The notes under the pieces were generated by a model. That model had not been told where the DNA came from, searched no databases, and worked only from the letters and a program-made list of their open reading frames with translations. The translations under genes were made by a program, and so were the position numbers. A DNA stretch of 64,000 nucleotides from Burkholderia sp. FERM BP-3421. GTDB lineage: Bacteria > Pseudomonadota > Gammaproteobacteria > Burkholderiales > Burkholderiaceae. The DNA lies in contig NZ_CP117780.1 of NCBI RefSeq assembly GCF_028657905.1, forward strand, positions 62,001-126,000. The letters run 5' to 3'. Below, one piece after another: positions 23,829 to 35,600 of this stretch; the stretch's first letter is position 1, and each line of letters begins with the position of its first letter.

Positions 23829-26351
23829 ACCGCCTCCGCATCCGTCCAGCGCTGCTTGCTCGACTTGTCGGCCACCGGCAGCGTGTACGTCAGCGAGCAC
23901 GCCTCGCCGGCCGTATCGCCCCACTTCACCTGCAGGGTGCCGGTATCGGTCTTCACGCCGCGCAGCACGACGCGGCCTTCCTGCGCCACCGTGCCGACGT
24001 TCTGCCCCGCCGCATCGCTCACTTCCGCGCCGAACGGAACCGGCTCGCCACCGGCCATGCGCGCGCGCAGGATCACCGCGCGCCCGCCGCCCTCGGTCTC
24101 GAACTTCAGGCGCACCACCGCGCCCGCGGTCGGCGCCACGTGCTGGGCGCTCGACTTCAGCTCGACGCTCATCGGCACGCCCTTCGGATCGATCTCCACC
24201 TCGTTGGTCGAGAACGGCGTCAGATACGACACCAGCGCATGGCCGAACGGATCGATGCGCAGGCCGCTGCCGGACGTCACGCGCGCCCCGCCCGCGTCCT
24301 TGGCCTCGATGATCGCCACCGTGTCGCCCATCGTCGGCGTGAAGGCCACGCCGCCGGCGTACGCCACCATGCCGCCCGAGATGCCGCCGCCGTACTGCGT
24401 GAATCCGGTGCCCTTCGAGGCATTGCCCATGAAGGTCGCATACGGCGACAGGTAGGACAGGTTGCCGCCCACGTTGGTGGTCGTCTGCGCGCCGCCGCTG
24501 GTGTGGCCGACGTTCACGCCGTAGCTGAGCGCGTTGTCGACGCCGAGCGAGCCCGTCATCGATTGCTGGACCAGCGTCGAACCGTTGGAGTCGTGCTGCA
24601 GGCTGGTCGACGCATACACCGTGTGCGAGCCGAGGTTCAGCGGGATCGACAGGTTCAGCATGAAGCGGTTGTCCCAGCGATTCTGCGTCACGTCGAATTG
24701 ACGAGACGCCGACACGCCGTAGTTGATGCGCCGGAAATTATTGTTGTAGCCGGCCTGGAATTGGGTGTCGTTGCCGGCGCGATTCCAGTAGTTGACGGTC
24801 GAGCCCGACAGGTAGAACGAACCCCATCCTTCCGGCAGGCTCTGGTTCAGCGTGACCTGGAACTGGCCGCGACGCACGCCGCCCGACAGCAAATTGTTGA
24901 CGCCGCCCGTCAGCGACCGCGCAGCATCGCATCCTGCAGGCCGAGGTAGCCGCTGCTCGAATAGCGATAGGCCGCCACGGCAATATTCGTGCTCGTCGGA
25001 CTGATCAGCTTGCTGTACGAGACCTTCACGCTCTGACCGTGACGCGTGCCCGTGCCGGGTACATCGGTGTTGGCCTGCGTGATGTCGACCGCGAACGCGC
25101 CCAGCTCGGTATTGAGCGCAGCGCCGACCAGGCCGGCCACGTAGCCGGGCGCGGCCGTCACGCCGCCGTAGCCGGTGAGCAGGTTGGTGAAACCGTGCTG
25201 CACCGTCGCCTGGAACAACGCCGGCTTGCCCGAGAACAGCGCGTTGCGGTACTGGCCGCCCGTCACGCTGAAGTGCGTGACGCCGGGGCGCAGCGAATTG
25301 ACGGCCGACGCATACGGCACCTTGAAGGTGTGGATGCTGCCGTCGGCCTCGGTCACGACGACATCGAGGTCGCCGCCATAACCGGTCGGATAGAGATCGT
25401 CGATCACGAACGGACCGGTCGCGACGTTGGTGCTGTAGATGATGTTGCCGTTCTGGCGCACCTGCACGAGCGCGTTGCTGTTGGCGATGCCGTGGATGGT
25501 CGGCGCATATCCGCGCTGCGATTCCGGATACATGCGCTCGTCGCTCGAGAGCACGCCGCGAAACCCACGCTGTCGAACATCGTGCCGTCGGTGAACGCGT
25601 CGCCGATCACCAGTTGCGCCTTCAGAGACGCGATCGAGCGCTGCAGGCTGGTCTGCACGCTCTGGTAGTGCGAACCGCCGTGCGTATCGTAGGTGTAGTT
25701 GCCGTTGTGGCGGAAGCGCCAGGGCCCGACGTTGAAGCCGGCGGTCAGGCCCAGGTAGGCCTGGGTCGACGACGTGCCCTGGTTCTCGGCGCGATAGATA
25801 TTGCCGTTGTACGACAGCAGCGCGGCCGGCACGCCCTCGTCCCAGTAGCGCGGGTCCACGTAGCCGCGCGCATCGCGGCTCAGCGCGGCCTGCGGGACAC
25901 TGACGTCGAGCCGCTGCTCGCCGTTGTCGAAGGTGGCGACGGCGTCCGGCACCAGCATGCCGATCATCAGGCAGGCCTGGCTGCTGTCCGTCAGCATGTG
26001 CGTCGCCTCGGGCGACAGCTTCGCGAGATCCACCCCGACCTGCTGCAACAGCTCGCGATCGAAGCAGGGCTGGACGTTGTTCGGATTGTTGCCCACCGGA
26101 CGCAGCGTGATGCCGGCGCGACCGATCCAGTTCGTGTTGACGAAGAGGTCGACGCGGTACGCACCCGGCATCGCGGCATTCCCCTTTTCGAAGCGGCTCA
26201 CATCCACCCGCGCACCGCCAGGATGCTGCAGGAACATGTCGTCGAACTGGACTTCCGCCACTTGCGTGGCGTCCGGGATGGCTGCCATCGCGCCCATCGA
26301 CGCGAACACGGACAGCACGAGCAGCATGCTCTGGCGCGGACGCCAGTACAT
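23816..26351 (-). pseudogene. Fimbrial outer-membrane usher, two frameshifts
   Basis: Three frames in series make one FimD/PapC-type usher of normal size (about 845 residues). N-terminal domain and first barrel part from about 26351 (VQFDDMFLQHPGGARVDVSRFEKGN, then NPNNVQPCFDRELL) to DSVGF near 25565. The middle runs from LSSDERMYPES to LGLQDAM near 24925. The plug/barrel end and C-terminal domains run from LTGGVNNLLSGG to VCTQ at 23816. A single-base loss in TTCGCGG (about 25560) and another in CTGCGCGG (about 24925) account for both breaks. Either the gene is dead, or these are base-calling errors. The start codon is uncertain because no ribosome site is obvious. Confidence 0.8.
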
Positions 26352-26504
26352 GGTCCGCGGCAAGCGAGATATACGTTGAATCACGATAGACAGCCGAGCA
26401 TAAGCGAGCCCGCGCCCTGCCCGTCCGGGCATGCGTGGTCTTGCAATGAAAAGGAGAGCGCGCGCTATCCGCGCCTCGCGCAATGGAAGATGGTCAGCAG
26501 TGCA

Positions 26505-27278
26505 TCACGGCGACGTCGCCGCAGCGCCGGATCGCAACGGCGTCTCGCCGCTGACCGCGCCGCCATAGTCATTGAGTGACGTGTAGTGCACGCGAGCGCC
26601 CGCCGCGTCGGGAACGTCGCCCTTCAGCGGGAAGGCGCGCGTCTCGCCCGGCCCGACCATGCCGCCGTCGTCGAAAGCCGCGCTGCGGTCGCCCAACTGC
26701 ACGCTGATCGCGGTCAGCGACACGTGGAACGGGGTCGGGTTATGCGCTTCGATGGCCGGCTTGCCGTCGACCTGCGTGAGGCGCCAGGTGAGCTGCGCCG
26801 GCGCATCCGCGGGCGAGCCCTTGAGCGTATCCGGTCGATAGAACACCTTGATGCGCGAACGGAATGCGAGCTGCACCCGGTTCATGTCCGCGTCGGCTGC
26901 GCTCGGCTTGGGGGGCACTTCGAGCACGTTGAGCCAGAACACCGACTCGCGATCCTGCGGCATCGGCTCGCCGGTATAGACGATTCGCAGCGTCTGCGAC
27001 TTCGACGGATCGATTCGCGCGATCGGCGGTGTGACGGTGAATGGAACCTTGATCGTGGACGGCGCGCTGTGCACGTCGCCTGTATCGACCCATGACTGCA
27101 CGAGCGCCGGTGCCTGGCCTGCGTTCGACAGTTTGAGCGTGACCTCGGACTCGCTCGCGCCGTAGATCACGCGCGTGCCGCCGATCACCACGGAAGCGTC
27201 GGCGGGCGTTGCCAATTGGCTGAACCACGCGATACACGCGGAGGCGATCGCAAATCGTAGTGCTTGACGGAACTTCAT
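26505..27278 (-). CDS. Periplasmic fimbrial chaperone (PapD/FimC type)
   Basis: 257 residues with a signal peptide (AIASACIAWFSQLATPADA). The first immunoglobulin-like domain has GGTRVIYGASESEVTLKLSN, VTPPIARIDPSKSQTLRIVYTG and ESVFWLNVLEVPP, which are the chaperone family signature including the basic anchor and the F1-G1 edge strand. The second domain is shorter and ends in a Pro/Ala tail. It folds pilin subunits by donor-strand complementation and delivers them to the usher. It is between pilin and usher genes, the usual order. Confidence 0.9.
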   Translation of the reverse strand: MKFRQALRFAIASACIAWFSQLATPADASVVIGGTRVIYGASESEVTLKLSNAGQAPALVQSWVDTGDVHSAPSTIKVPFTVTPPIARIDPSKSQTLRIVYTGEPMPQDRESVFWLNVLEVPPKPSAADADMNRVQLAFRSRIKVFYRPDTLKGSPADAPAQLTWRLTQVDGKPAIEAHNPTPFHVSLTAISVQLGDRSAAFDDGGMVGPGETRAFPLKGDVPDAAGARVHYTSLNDYGGAVSGETPLRSGAAATSP

Positions 27279-27360
27279 GGTCTTAACCAGTGCGTGTGAA
27301 ATGGGAGGAGTGAATACGAATCACCCCATCCCTTATTATTATGTAAAGCTAATTAATTAT

Positions 27361-27903
27361 TTACTGATAAATGAGCGAGTACGTCACGCTCGACGTTGCC
27401 GCGCCAGCCGTTGCGGCGCCGGTGGCGACATACTGCGCGTAGTACGCGAGCGTGGCCGCGCCGGCGGAGCTGATCGCGACCGACTTCGAGTTTTGCGAAG
27501 CGTCCGCCGCGCCGACCTTGATCGCCGAGAAATCGCTGTTCAGCAGGCCGATCTCGACGTTGGTCGCGCCGCCCGTGGTCAGGACCAGGTTGCCGGTGGC
27601 GGTGTCGACCGTCGGGCCCGGTTCGAAGTAGGTGTGGACATTGCCCGATGCCGGCGTGCAGGCCGTCAGCGCGACAGTGAACGGCGTGGCGCCGGCGACC
27701 TTGCCAGCAGCAGGCAGTGCGCTGGTCGACACCTTGGGCAGCGTGACCGTGAAGTTGTTCGAGCCGCTGCCGTTGCCGTTGATCGTGCAGGTTTGCGCGG
27801 TGATGCTGCCGTTGAACGTGATCGTGCCGTCACTGGCGGAGGCGATTTGCGAAGCGGTGGCGGCGCCCACGAGCAGCAGGGCGGAAATGATTTTGGTTTG
27901 CAT
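27361..27903 (-). CDS. Major type-1-like fimbrial subunit
   Basis: 180 residues. Signal peptide ending ASAS, then DGTITFNGSITAQTCTINGNG with the conserved Cys of the pilin disulphide, a second Cys in ALTACTPA, and the C-terminal beta-zipper AATSSVTYSLIYQ with the penultimate Tyr used by the chaperone. It is the first gene of the operon and would be the bulk of the fimbrial rod. Confidence 0.9.
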   Translation of the reverse strand: MQTKIISALLLVGAATASQIASASDGTITFNGSITAQTCTINGNGSGSNNFTVTLPKVSTSALPAAGKVAGATPFTVALTACTPASGNVHTYFEPGPTVDTATGNLVLTTGGATNVEIGLLNSDFSAIKVGAADASQNSKSVAISSAGAATLAYYAQYVATGAATAGAATSSVTYSLIYQ

Positions 27904-27931
27904 GGTCTTTTAATTAAAAACTACATAAGTT

Positions 27932-27959
27932 AATATACGACGCCAAGACATTAATTCAA
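27932..27959 (-). promoter_or_regulatory. Candidate sigma-70 promoter of the fimbrial operon
   Basis: On the minus strand TTGAAT (27959-27954) and TATATT (27937-27932) are separated by 16 bases, about 30 bases upstream of the pilin ATG in AT-rich DNA. No phase-variation inverted repeat is visible around it. Confidence 0.4.
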
Positions 27960-28880
27960 TAACGCCACGTCCCATCCAGCGGCGACCCCGAATCAAGCAC
28001 CCCTTGCCAACATATTGCTTTCATGCCGGCCACTTTTGGACAGGCGAATCATATCCAAACGACACATCCCGCATATTGAATTAATGTCATACTTTGCAAT
28101 GCTTGACAGATACCTCGATGTCACAGATATTTAACAATGTTTTATTTTTTGTTCTGTTACCCATTAACTCGAAGACTGCAATCCGTTGCGACAATCCGCC
28201 GCCGACAGCAAGATGCCAGCCATGGCTCAGGAGCAGAAGGCAATTCGTGCACGCGCCAAGCACGAAAATGAAGTGCACGGCGATTTCGAGCCCGGATGTC
28301 TGGGCTCCTGTCGCGCGCAAAATACGTCCTTTGTCGGTGACCTGCTCCCTGCGTTTAGTACGGTGACCGTGTGGAGTCCGTTCAGAGGAACTGAGCCGAT
28401 TTCGGCCACCACGGCCACCGCGCACGGTAGCCAACACGAGATGGTTCTCCAGTGACAACGCGCGGTTCTTTTCCATCGACGGCGGTAACAACATTTCTTT
28501 CGTCAGACCCCACTCGTCCAGGTCGCTGGGACAAATTTTTCCTGCACCCCACGTTACTCACTCGTCGTGACTCAACTTCGACACATCGTGTCAGCCCCAG
28601 GCGATCTAATCTCTGGGGGGAAAGTCGGAGTTATTCCACACATGTTCACAAAGCTTCGATCGCGAAGCAATACCATGACCTTGCAAACTGGGTTGTCGGT
28701 TTACGACTCGAAGGCAACCCACCCGTCTGGCGCGTTTCTCGCACGCATGATCTCATATTTCAATCGCCCATATCAGGTGTAACGGATTTTGTGGTTCTGA
28801 GTGATGTTGGTAAATGGCGACAGAATAATTGGCAAGTATTTTTCTAATGAAAATGAAAACCCCGTGCCGACATACCAAAA
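27960..28880. other. Stretch upstream of the fimbrial operon without a supported gene
   Basis: Frames here (for example 28087-28494 minus and 28452-28847 plus) show no recognisable domain. It is AT-richer than average and probably contains decayed mobile DNA next to the H-NS remnants. Confidence 0.35.
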
Positions 28881-28893
28881 ACGTCTCGTAAAA

Positions 28894-29142
28894 CGGATCA
28901 CACTCGAAGTAGAACTCCATACTGCCAAAGCGGTGAAACGGGAGTCCGCTTTGACGCAAGTTCGCCAACTCGTCGGTGAATTCGATATCAGCGCGCAGGA
29001 GATCTTCCCTGCTCACCAACCCCGTAGACATAGTCGCCACGATGCGAAGTATCGCCACCCCGAGTCCGGCGAGACCTGGAGCGGTCGTGGTCGGCCACCT
29101 GGGTGGATTGTAGGCAAAGACCGCACACTTTTCGAGACCTAG
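28894..29142 (+). pseudogene. H-NS-family C-terminal region with damaged N-terminus
   Basis: The frame ends AKYRHPESGETWSGRGRPPGW, the DNA-binding AT-hook-like motif of Burkholderia H-NS homologues, preceded by ALTQVRQLVGEFDIS from the linker. The expected start and oligomerisation helix are not in frame; the frame instead opens upstream at 28801 with unrelated residues. It is either a truncated gene or an expressed DNA-binding fragment. Confidence 0.6.
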
Positions 29143-29372
29143 AGAAGCGTCGCTAGCGTTGGTTGCCTGGCCAGTGGGCCGACATTGTGCACTGGCATTT
29201 CCTCAGCACCGCGAACCTCGCGGACCTGATCCCATGGCACACGGCCGACGGTGGAACGCTCATCAACGAATACCTTCGCGCGCACGTCTGCGATCACCGC
29301 CGCAATTTCCGCAGCCTGCAACTCCTGGGCCTCAATTTCCAGCGCTTCAATCTGCGCCTTCACCTCTGACAA
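29139..29372 (-). pseudogene. H-NS-family N-terminal fragment
   Basis: The minus strand starts MSEVKAQIEALEIEAQELQAAEIAAVIADVRAKV, the coiled-coil dimerisation region of H-NS-like proteins. It then runs into unrelated residues and stops after 77 codons without the DNA-binding motif. It is convergent with the preceding H-NS remnant. Confidence 0.5.
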
Positions 29373-29482
29373 CGTCCGTTTTCTCGTTACTACGGCTTTT
29401 CACTCCGGTCGTTTTTCGATATTCAGGCCAGTCCGCCGAAATCCCGTTTGGATCAAGTGCGGACTCGCTGGACCGCGTCGTT

Positions 29483-29790
29483 TTAGATGGCGAGCAGATC
29501 GGGCTGAACTAGGAACGCGGCAGGCTCGTCACCGAGCCAAGTCGGCTGCCGACCCCGGCCAGACCATGTTCTACCTGTCGTCGGGGCGCGGTACTCCAGG
29601 GCCGTCGACACGCGCTTCGCGTTGCGCTTCTGCACACGCTCTTGCAGATCCACAACGCTGATATCGAACTCCTGCATCAGCGCCTTGATCTGCGCCGATC
29701 GCCGCGCCGCGTTCGACGTCTCGAAGGGCTTTGATTTGCGCATCCAGTGTTTCAAGTTGCGCAATTGCCCGTCGTTTTGGAGGTCATGCT
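29483..29790 (-). pseudogene. H-NS-family gene with a frameshift
   Basis: The C-terminal part is clear: IKALMQEFDISVVDLQERVQKR, then EYRAPTTGRTWSGRGRQPTWL with the GRGR-x-P core. The N-terminal part (AIAQLETLDAQIKALRDVERG) is in a different frame from about 29690 upwards. One shift disrupts an otherwise complete xenogeneic-silencer-type gene. A start inside the second frame could still produce a DNA-binding fragment. Confidence 0.6.
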
Positions 29791-29818
29791 TTAAAATTTC
29801 CGGGATGTTGTTATTTAC

Positions 29819-30046
29819 TTAATCGGGCAGGTCAAGGAGCTTCTTGAATATCTTGCTGTCCTCGCGTCGAGTCGGGTCGGTTACTTCATCACGCGTGACG
29901 GTCTGCCACACCAGCCATGCGCCCGCAGCGTAGTCGCGAAGATGCCTGGCCGATTGCGAGTTTGGCTCCTTCGCCGCGCGAGCCAACTCGTCTGAGACGA
30001 TTTGCTTGGCGGCTTCGGTGATTTGCTCGTAGGTGTATGTCTTCAT
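29819..30046 (-). CDS. Small hypothetical protein (75 residues)
   Basis: Begins MKTYTYEQITEAAKQIVSDELARAAKEP at ATG 30046, with AAAGG a few bases upstream. Predicted mostly helical, soluble, no signal peptide. I do not recognise a family. Composition and a sensible length make it a plausible gene in an otherwise eroded stretch. Confidence 0.5.
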   Translation of the reverse strand: MKTYTYEQITEAAKQIVSDELARAAKEPNSQSARHLRDYAAGAWLVWQTVTRDEVTDPTRREDSKIFKKLLDLPD

Positions 30047-30481
30047 CGTCGCGACCTTTGTTTCCGCTATCTTAGACTTCCGAACTGCCGATCCACTGGC
30101 CTCCAAAGAAAGCGTCCGCACCGAAGTGGCGGCTCTCGAATGCCTTCGCGTCATCACGGTTCAGCGCCGCATTCAGGCTTTCGTGTGTCCAAGTAGGCGC
30201 GGGATCAATTCGGAGGGTTGCTTGCCCTGCCAATGCACGCAGGAATAACGGCTCACGCTCGTTACCAGCGAGTAGATCGACTTCACTGGAGTCGGCCGGC
30301 CGTGCAACAAGGTACCATCACGGTTCCCTTTTCCTTTCGGATTTCGCGCAATATCGCAGGGTGTCGCCCGAAATCGCAAAGCGCTATACGGCACTTCTTC
30401 CATTACTCGAGTATTAATTCGAGAAGCCACTGCCGCGCGAAAGCAACCCCGCCTACAATCCTGATGCTCCTGCTTCAGGAT

Positions 30482-30730
30482 CTGTAGCCGCGCGTGGTAC
30501 TTGGCCGCTTCCTGGCGCATGCGCTGCTGTTCCGCGTTCACGTAGATCGTGGTGGTCTGAAGAGAGGCGTGGCCCAGGGCCTGCTGCAGGACCGCCATTC
30601 CAGACGCCGCGGCCTGCGGGCCGGAACGCGTGCCGGAATGCGTGCGGCGAGGTCTGCGCCAGCTGACGCCACGACGACTCGAGGATGTCGGGCAGCTGCT
30701 CGATCAGCCGGCCGAGCGCGCGACCTTGCG
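30482..30730 (-). pseudogene. Phage-type tyrosine integrase C-terminal fragment 1
   Basis: Minus-strand text in two frames: LESSWRQLAQTSPHAFRH (the HxxR box), a frameshift, then VLQQALGHASLQTTTIYVNAEQQRMRQEA with the second His and the catalytic Tyr. It matches fragment 2 at 31905-32520 almost word for word. It is a decayed end of a Burkholderia phage-integrase gene. Confidence 0.65.
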
Positions 30731-30901
30731 ATCGAGTGCGGGCGACGCCGCCGGCGGATAGCGCTCCGCGTAGAGCGCCGACAGAAATGGGCGCTCGTCA
30801 GGCGCAGCAGCGGCCGTCGTGGATCCGCGCGCACCTCAGGCCTGCGTGCGCGCCAAGGCCATCGGATGGCGGTACCTCTTAGTGGACCGCGTGTGGGTCA
30901 A

Positions 30902-31717
30902 TCAATGTCCATCGACCTCCTTCGGTTCCAGATACAACCAGGTCATCAGTGTTGCTCGGCTCTCCGCGCAAAGTAGCCAGCGGTCGGTGTCGTTCCAGCC
31001 TGACGCCAACGCAGGAATTTTCGATGGATCGCGTGCGCCGGTTGTCAACGTATGCACGTTGAATAGCTCCGCTGAGCGCTCAAGCAGATCCTGCAGACGT
31101 TTTTTGCCATCCGGTCGCAGGAACTCATGAAGTTCCACGATGACGTGCGCGCGCTGTAACTGCGTCAGGCATTCGTTTGTCAGCACGTCGAACTCTGCGC
31201 CCTCAATGTCGACCAGCACCGCCGCCCGCGCGAAGTCGACGCCATGCGCGGCCAGATCTTCCGCAAACGAAGGCGTTGCCGCGTGATAGACGTGCACGCG
31301 ATCGGCAACGTTGTTGTTCACCGCGTTACGCGTGATATTCGCCCTGCTCATTTCCTCCAGCTCGAAGCAATGTGACTCGTGATAGAGGTTCTTCGCGACT
31401 AAGCCGACGGCGTAGTAGCCATCAGCGCCTCCGAGGTCAATGAAAACGTCACGCGTCGACGCAATCCTTGCGAGCAAATCGCAAACCTCTTGTTCGTAGA
31501 ACCCTAGCAACTTCACACCGTTGTCTGCCTCACGCCACGTCGCCAATCCTCCGAGATTGAACCCGGCCAGAGGTCCGTGCTGGATGATGCCACCGGTCAG
31601 ATGCATCAATCGGCGCATCAAAACGAAACGCCGTAGCTCCGAGCCATTCGAAGTGCTGAACTCAAGCATTTGCTCTAACTCATCGGCGCTGAACGCGCCA
31701 GTAATGTGATGGCTCAT
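30902..31717 (-). CDS. FkbM-type SAM-dependent methyltransferase
   Basis: 271 residues from ATG 31717 behind a strong GAGGAAA site. SAM motif VFIDLGGADGYYAVGL at about residues 90-105, and the FkbM-family signature AAVLVDIEGAEFDVL near 165-180. The family O-methylates sugars or small metabolites. The gene stands alone between two integrase fragments, with AT-rich flanks, suggesting cargo of a former mobile element. The substrate is unknown. Confidence 0.75.
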   Translation of the reverse strand: MSHHITGAFSADELEQMLEFSTSNGSELRRFVLMRRLMHLTGGIIQHGPLAGFNLGGLATWREADNGVKLLGFYEQEVCDLLARIASTRDVFIDLGGADGYYAVGLVAKNLYHESHCFELEEMSRANITRNAVNNNVADRVHVYHAATPSFAEDLAAHGVDFARAAVLVDIEGAEFDVLTNECLTQLQRAHVIVELHEFLRPDGKKRLQDLLERSAELFNVHTLTTGARDPSKIPALASGWNDTDRWLLCAESRATLMTWLYLEPKEVDGH

Positions 31718-31904
31718 TGATTTCCTCGTGCGTTGAGAGTCAGTTAGTCTACCGTTCAGACGAGCAGATCGTGGTCGTTGCTGGTCTCCCAGCTCGCGAT
31801 CAAGGCTCGTTGAACCTTGGCGGGCAGGTGTTGCCAGCCTCCCTCCACGTTGAATGCCACAACGCCTCCGATAGGTTGGTCCGCGATGTCAAATCTACCG
31901 CACC

Positions 31905-32520
31905 CTACTCGCCGCGACGCTCCGCCAGTCGCGCGTGGTGCTTCGCCGCTTCCTGACGCATACGCTGCTGTTCGGCATTGACGTAGATGGTGGTGGTCTG
32001 CAAGGAGGCGTGGCCCAACGCCTGCTGCAGGACTTCGAGCACCATCCCGGCCGCCGCGGCCTGTGTGCCGAACGTGTGCCGAACGTGTGTCGGAACGCGT
32101 GCGGCGAGGTCTGCGCCAGCTGACGCCGCGACGACTCGACTAGATCCGGCACCTGCTCGATCATCCGGCCGAGTGCGCGAATCACGACGCGCCTTGCGCC
32201 GCGCGACGTATAGCCAGCCATCCGGGTGACCGCAGCATCCTCGACGCCGAACTTGTCGTGGCCGGCTGGCGTCGGCGGCACGACCGTCGGCGCGACGAGC
32301 GGCGGATCGGCGTCGCCGGCGTCGAGGTCCAGCCGCGATCGCGCCAGTGTTCGCACAGCGCGTCGATTGCATCGTCGGTCACCGGTACGAAGCGCTCCTT
32401 GTTGCCCTTCTCGATCACGCGCAACATCCAGGCCGCCGGCATCTCGTCATCGGCGGCCGTGTAATCAATGCGTCTCAACAGCTGCCGGTCATTGCATGTA
32501 TCGATTTTATAAATCGTCAT
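31905..32520 (-). pseudogene. Phage-type tyrosine integrase C-terminal fragment 2
   Basis: Frames in series give WMLRVIEKGNKERFVPVTDDAIDAL (start of the catalytic domain), LAQTSPHAFRHTFGT (HxxR) and QALGHASLQTTTIYVNAEQ (second His region and Tyr). At least two shifts occur between them. The N-terminal half of such an integrase is found as a separate remnant at 39015-39450 on the other strand. Confidence 0.7.
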
Positions 32521-32698
32521 GTGCAGATTTATTAATTAATCGATAATATTTGCTTGATTTTGACAGAATTAATCAGAATTCATCCGAATTGATTTTATTT
32601 TGAGATTAACGTTTACCTAGACTGATACCCATTGGCTGAGCTTTACACCCTGACACCGAACATCGATCCCAACAACGAACACGAATAAAGGAGTCGCG

Positions 32699-35600
32699 AT
32701 GAATGGAAGCAATGGGCTAGAACTAGGTGTCGCCGCGAACCTGGTGAAAGGCTACGCGTCCGGCTGGGATCCGTCGGCGGGAACATTGGACATCCTGCAC
32801 CGGCCAGCCGAGCAGCCGATGGTGCCGCAGCCGCTCAGCCCTTCGGGGGCGCGGGGGAACTGGAGCTATCCAGTGATCACCCTGCACGACACGCCGGACA
32901 ACCTGGTCACGGAACTGCTCGGCTATTCGATCGACGCACCAGCGATCGATCAGGCTCCGCCGCGACTACCCACAGGTGCGCTGCTTCTGTCGTCACCTGG
33001 CGGAAGCCTGGCGCGGAGCCGTCTGGCGGCCGCGCTGGGAGTGTCGCTCGACAATCCCGACCTGCGTTATGCCCTCGTCAAGCTGACTCGCGCCGATCAG
33101 GTTTTCTCCCATACGACCAAGGAGCATGGCATCCTGACGACGGTGGATGCACTGAGCCCGGATCGGAGAATCGGCGTTAATAGCGAATTCATGCGTTCCA
33201 TGGCGCGTCTGCGCCACTTTCGGACATCCGACGCGGAGCAAGCCGCCGCCGAGCTGACCTTGGAGGATGCCAATGCCTATTTGAAAGGGTTCGCCCGGTG
33301 GGGCACCCATTTCGTATCGTCGATTACCGGCGGCGACCAGATCGTTCAGGTATTTGCCTACGAGGCGGATCGTTTCGAGCGGGTACGGACGGCGTTTGAA
33401 GCAGATGGTAATGATTTCACCGGCATTGACGCATGTGATTTCCAGTATTTCACCACGGATGCCAATAAAGGCGCCTTCGGCTTCGTGCGGCAATATGGAA
33501 AGATCCTGTGCTTCAGCAACGCCCGGGTGTTTCAGGAGAGTCTCGCGGCCGGAGAATGGGTCGAGAAAACCTGGGCGAAGCAGAACAGCGTGTTCCAGGT
33601 TTTCGCCATCGGCACGGCGGTCTCCCGGCGCCGGCTGAACGCGGAATTCACGAACCAAGTGCCGGTCGCCGTGACCCTCGCTCCCCTGACGACCTTCACC
33701 GAATACAAACGCACGACCGTGTGGAGGCACGTATTCAAGGCAGCCATGTCGTGTGTATTCGCTGACGCGATCGATCCCAACTTCGTGTCGCACGACGCGA
33801 CCGACTTCAATGTCCTGATCCCGGAAGAGCAGCCGGGCGTGATCTCCGCGATCGCCACGCCGACCATCAATATTTACAAGGCGCGCCTGAATCTGGCCGG
33901 GATGCAGTTGGTCGCGCGCGCCGACGTCCGGAAGTTCATCTCGTTCGGCTACGTCGTCAGCGGCACATCGCCGTCGGCCATCGATCTACCGGGGACGGCT
34001 GTTCACGTGTACGGCTACATTCTGGACATGCGGGCGAACGGCCGGCCCAACGTGGTGTCGTTGAGCGATAAGGGCTTCGATGGTCTTGCCATTGGGTGTG
34101 ACCGGTTTCTCGGCGTCGCGCGCTTCCAGAACGCCGAAGGCCGCAAGCACTTTCTGGTGGCCGACGGCTTGCGCTATGAGCTGGATGCGGACGGCTGGCC
34201 ATCCGTGACCGGCGACGTGCGGCATCCGCCACCAGCGTCCGGCCTTCACGCGCTAAAGGACAGTCTCGAGTTCTCGCTGGCCTTCGGCGAGACCGTGCTT
34301 GGCATGCAGACGGTGGAAACCCTCAATGACCCGACGCGGCTGCTGGCGCGCGACTACCTGAAATGGGTCGGCAAGCTCATCCCGGCCGATTGCGCCGACA
34401 CGGATCTCCAGACGATGCGCTTTCGCGCGCTCGATTTGAGCAGCTATGCGCCTAACACCGGGGGGGGCGCGTTCGTGCCGATTCTCCCGGCGGCGGATTA
34501 CCAGCAGGCGGTCGGGAACATCCTGGACTGCTTGCAGGAGATCCAGAGGCAGGTCAGCGAGAGCACCATTCAGATCAACCAGCGCAAGCAGGCCGAACTG
34601 ACCATCGACGTGGCCAGGACGCTGAATGAAAACATCGTTCAAAGTGGGGAGTTGCTCTCGGGTCTAATCAAGGCAAACGCACAGTCAGCCAGGGATTTGT
34701 CCGGCCAGTACGATGCAGTGATTTCCGCCAGGCAGGCGGAGGCCCGAGCGCAACAAACCAAGATCAATGAATTGTCGAAGGCCGTGTTCGAGCAGCAGGC
34801 AGAGGTCGACCGGGCGGTTCAGGGCTATCAGGCGGCGCTCGCTCAGTGGGAAACCCTGGAACTGGTCAAGTTCGGCCTGGAGGTGGCAACCAGCACCTTC
34901 AGCCTGAGCAGCGCGGTCCTGGTTCCGTCGACTTCCATCTCGGCGGTCAAGGACCTGGGACAAACGGCGCAGCGCATTCAAAAGACCCTGAATGTGCTGA
35001 ATGCCACCATGAAGGTCTACACGACGGCCTCCGGCGCCGCAAAAAGCATTCAGGATGCCCAGACGACGCTCGACGGCCTGGATGGCCTGGACTATGGCAA
35101 TACCTCTGCGTTGAACTGGGACGAGATGTCGATTCAGCTCGACGTCGCATTGTCCACCGGACCAGGCGGCAGCGTAACCGCCGCCAAGGCCAGGCTAGTA
35201 GCCGCGTTCAAGCTTCTTGCCTTGCGCGGTAAAGCACTCGTCGGTGCGCAATCCAGCTTGCATCAGATCCAGCGCGAAATCTATACGACGCAGCGACAGA
35301 AGCTGTTGAACGACCGGCAGACCGAACGCCTCGACGATCTGACCAGGACTTTGCATCCCGCGCGCATCCGAGATCTGGACAGGGAAGCGATCGACCTGGT
35401 CGGGCTGACCGGCAGCCTGGACTACCTGCGCCGCCAGATGCTCACCACCTTCACCAAGTCTTTTCTGTTGCAGGATCAGGCACTGCAATACGCATGGCTG
35501 CAAAAGCCGACACCCATCGCGAGCCACAGCCTGCTGACCTTCATGCAGGCGCGCATCGCACAGAGCGAGGCGACACTGGAGGCCAAGTCGCAGTTGCTGA

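Noticed and set aside
28087..28494. 135-codon minus-strand frame upstream of the fimbrial operon
   Set aside because: No recognisable domain and competing frames on both strands; probably decayed DNA.
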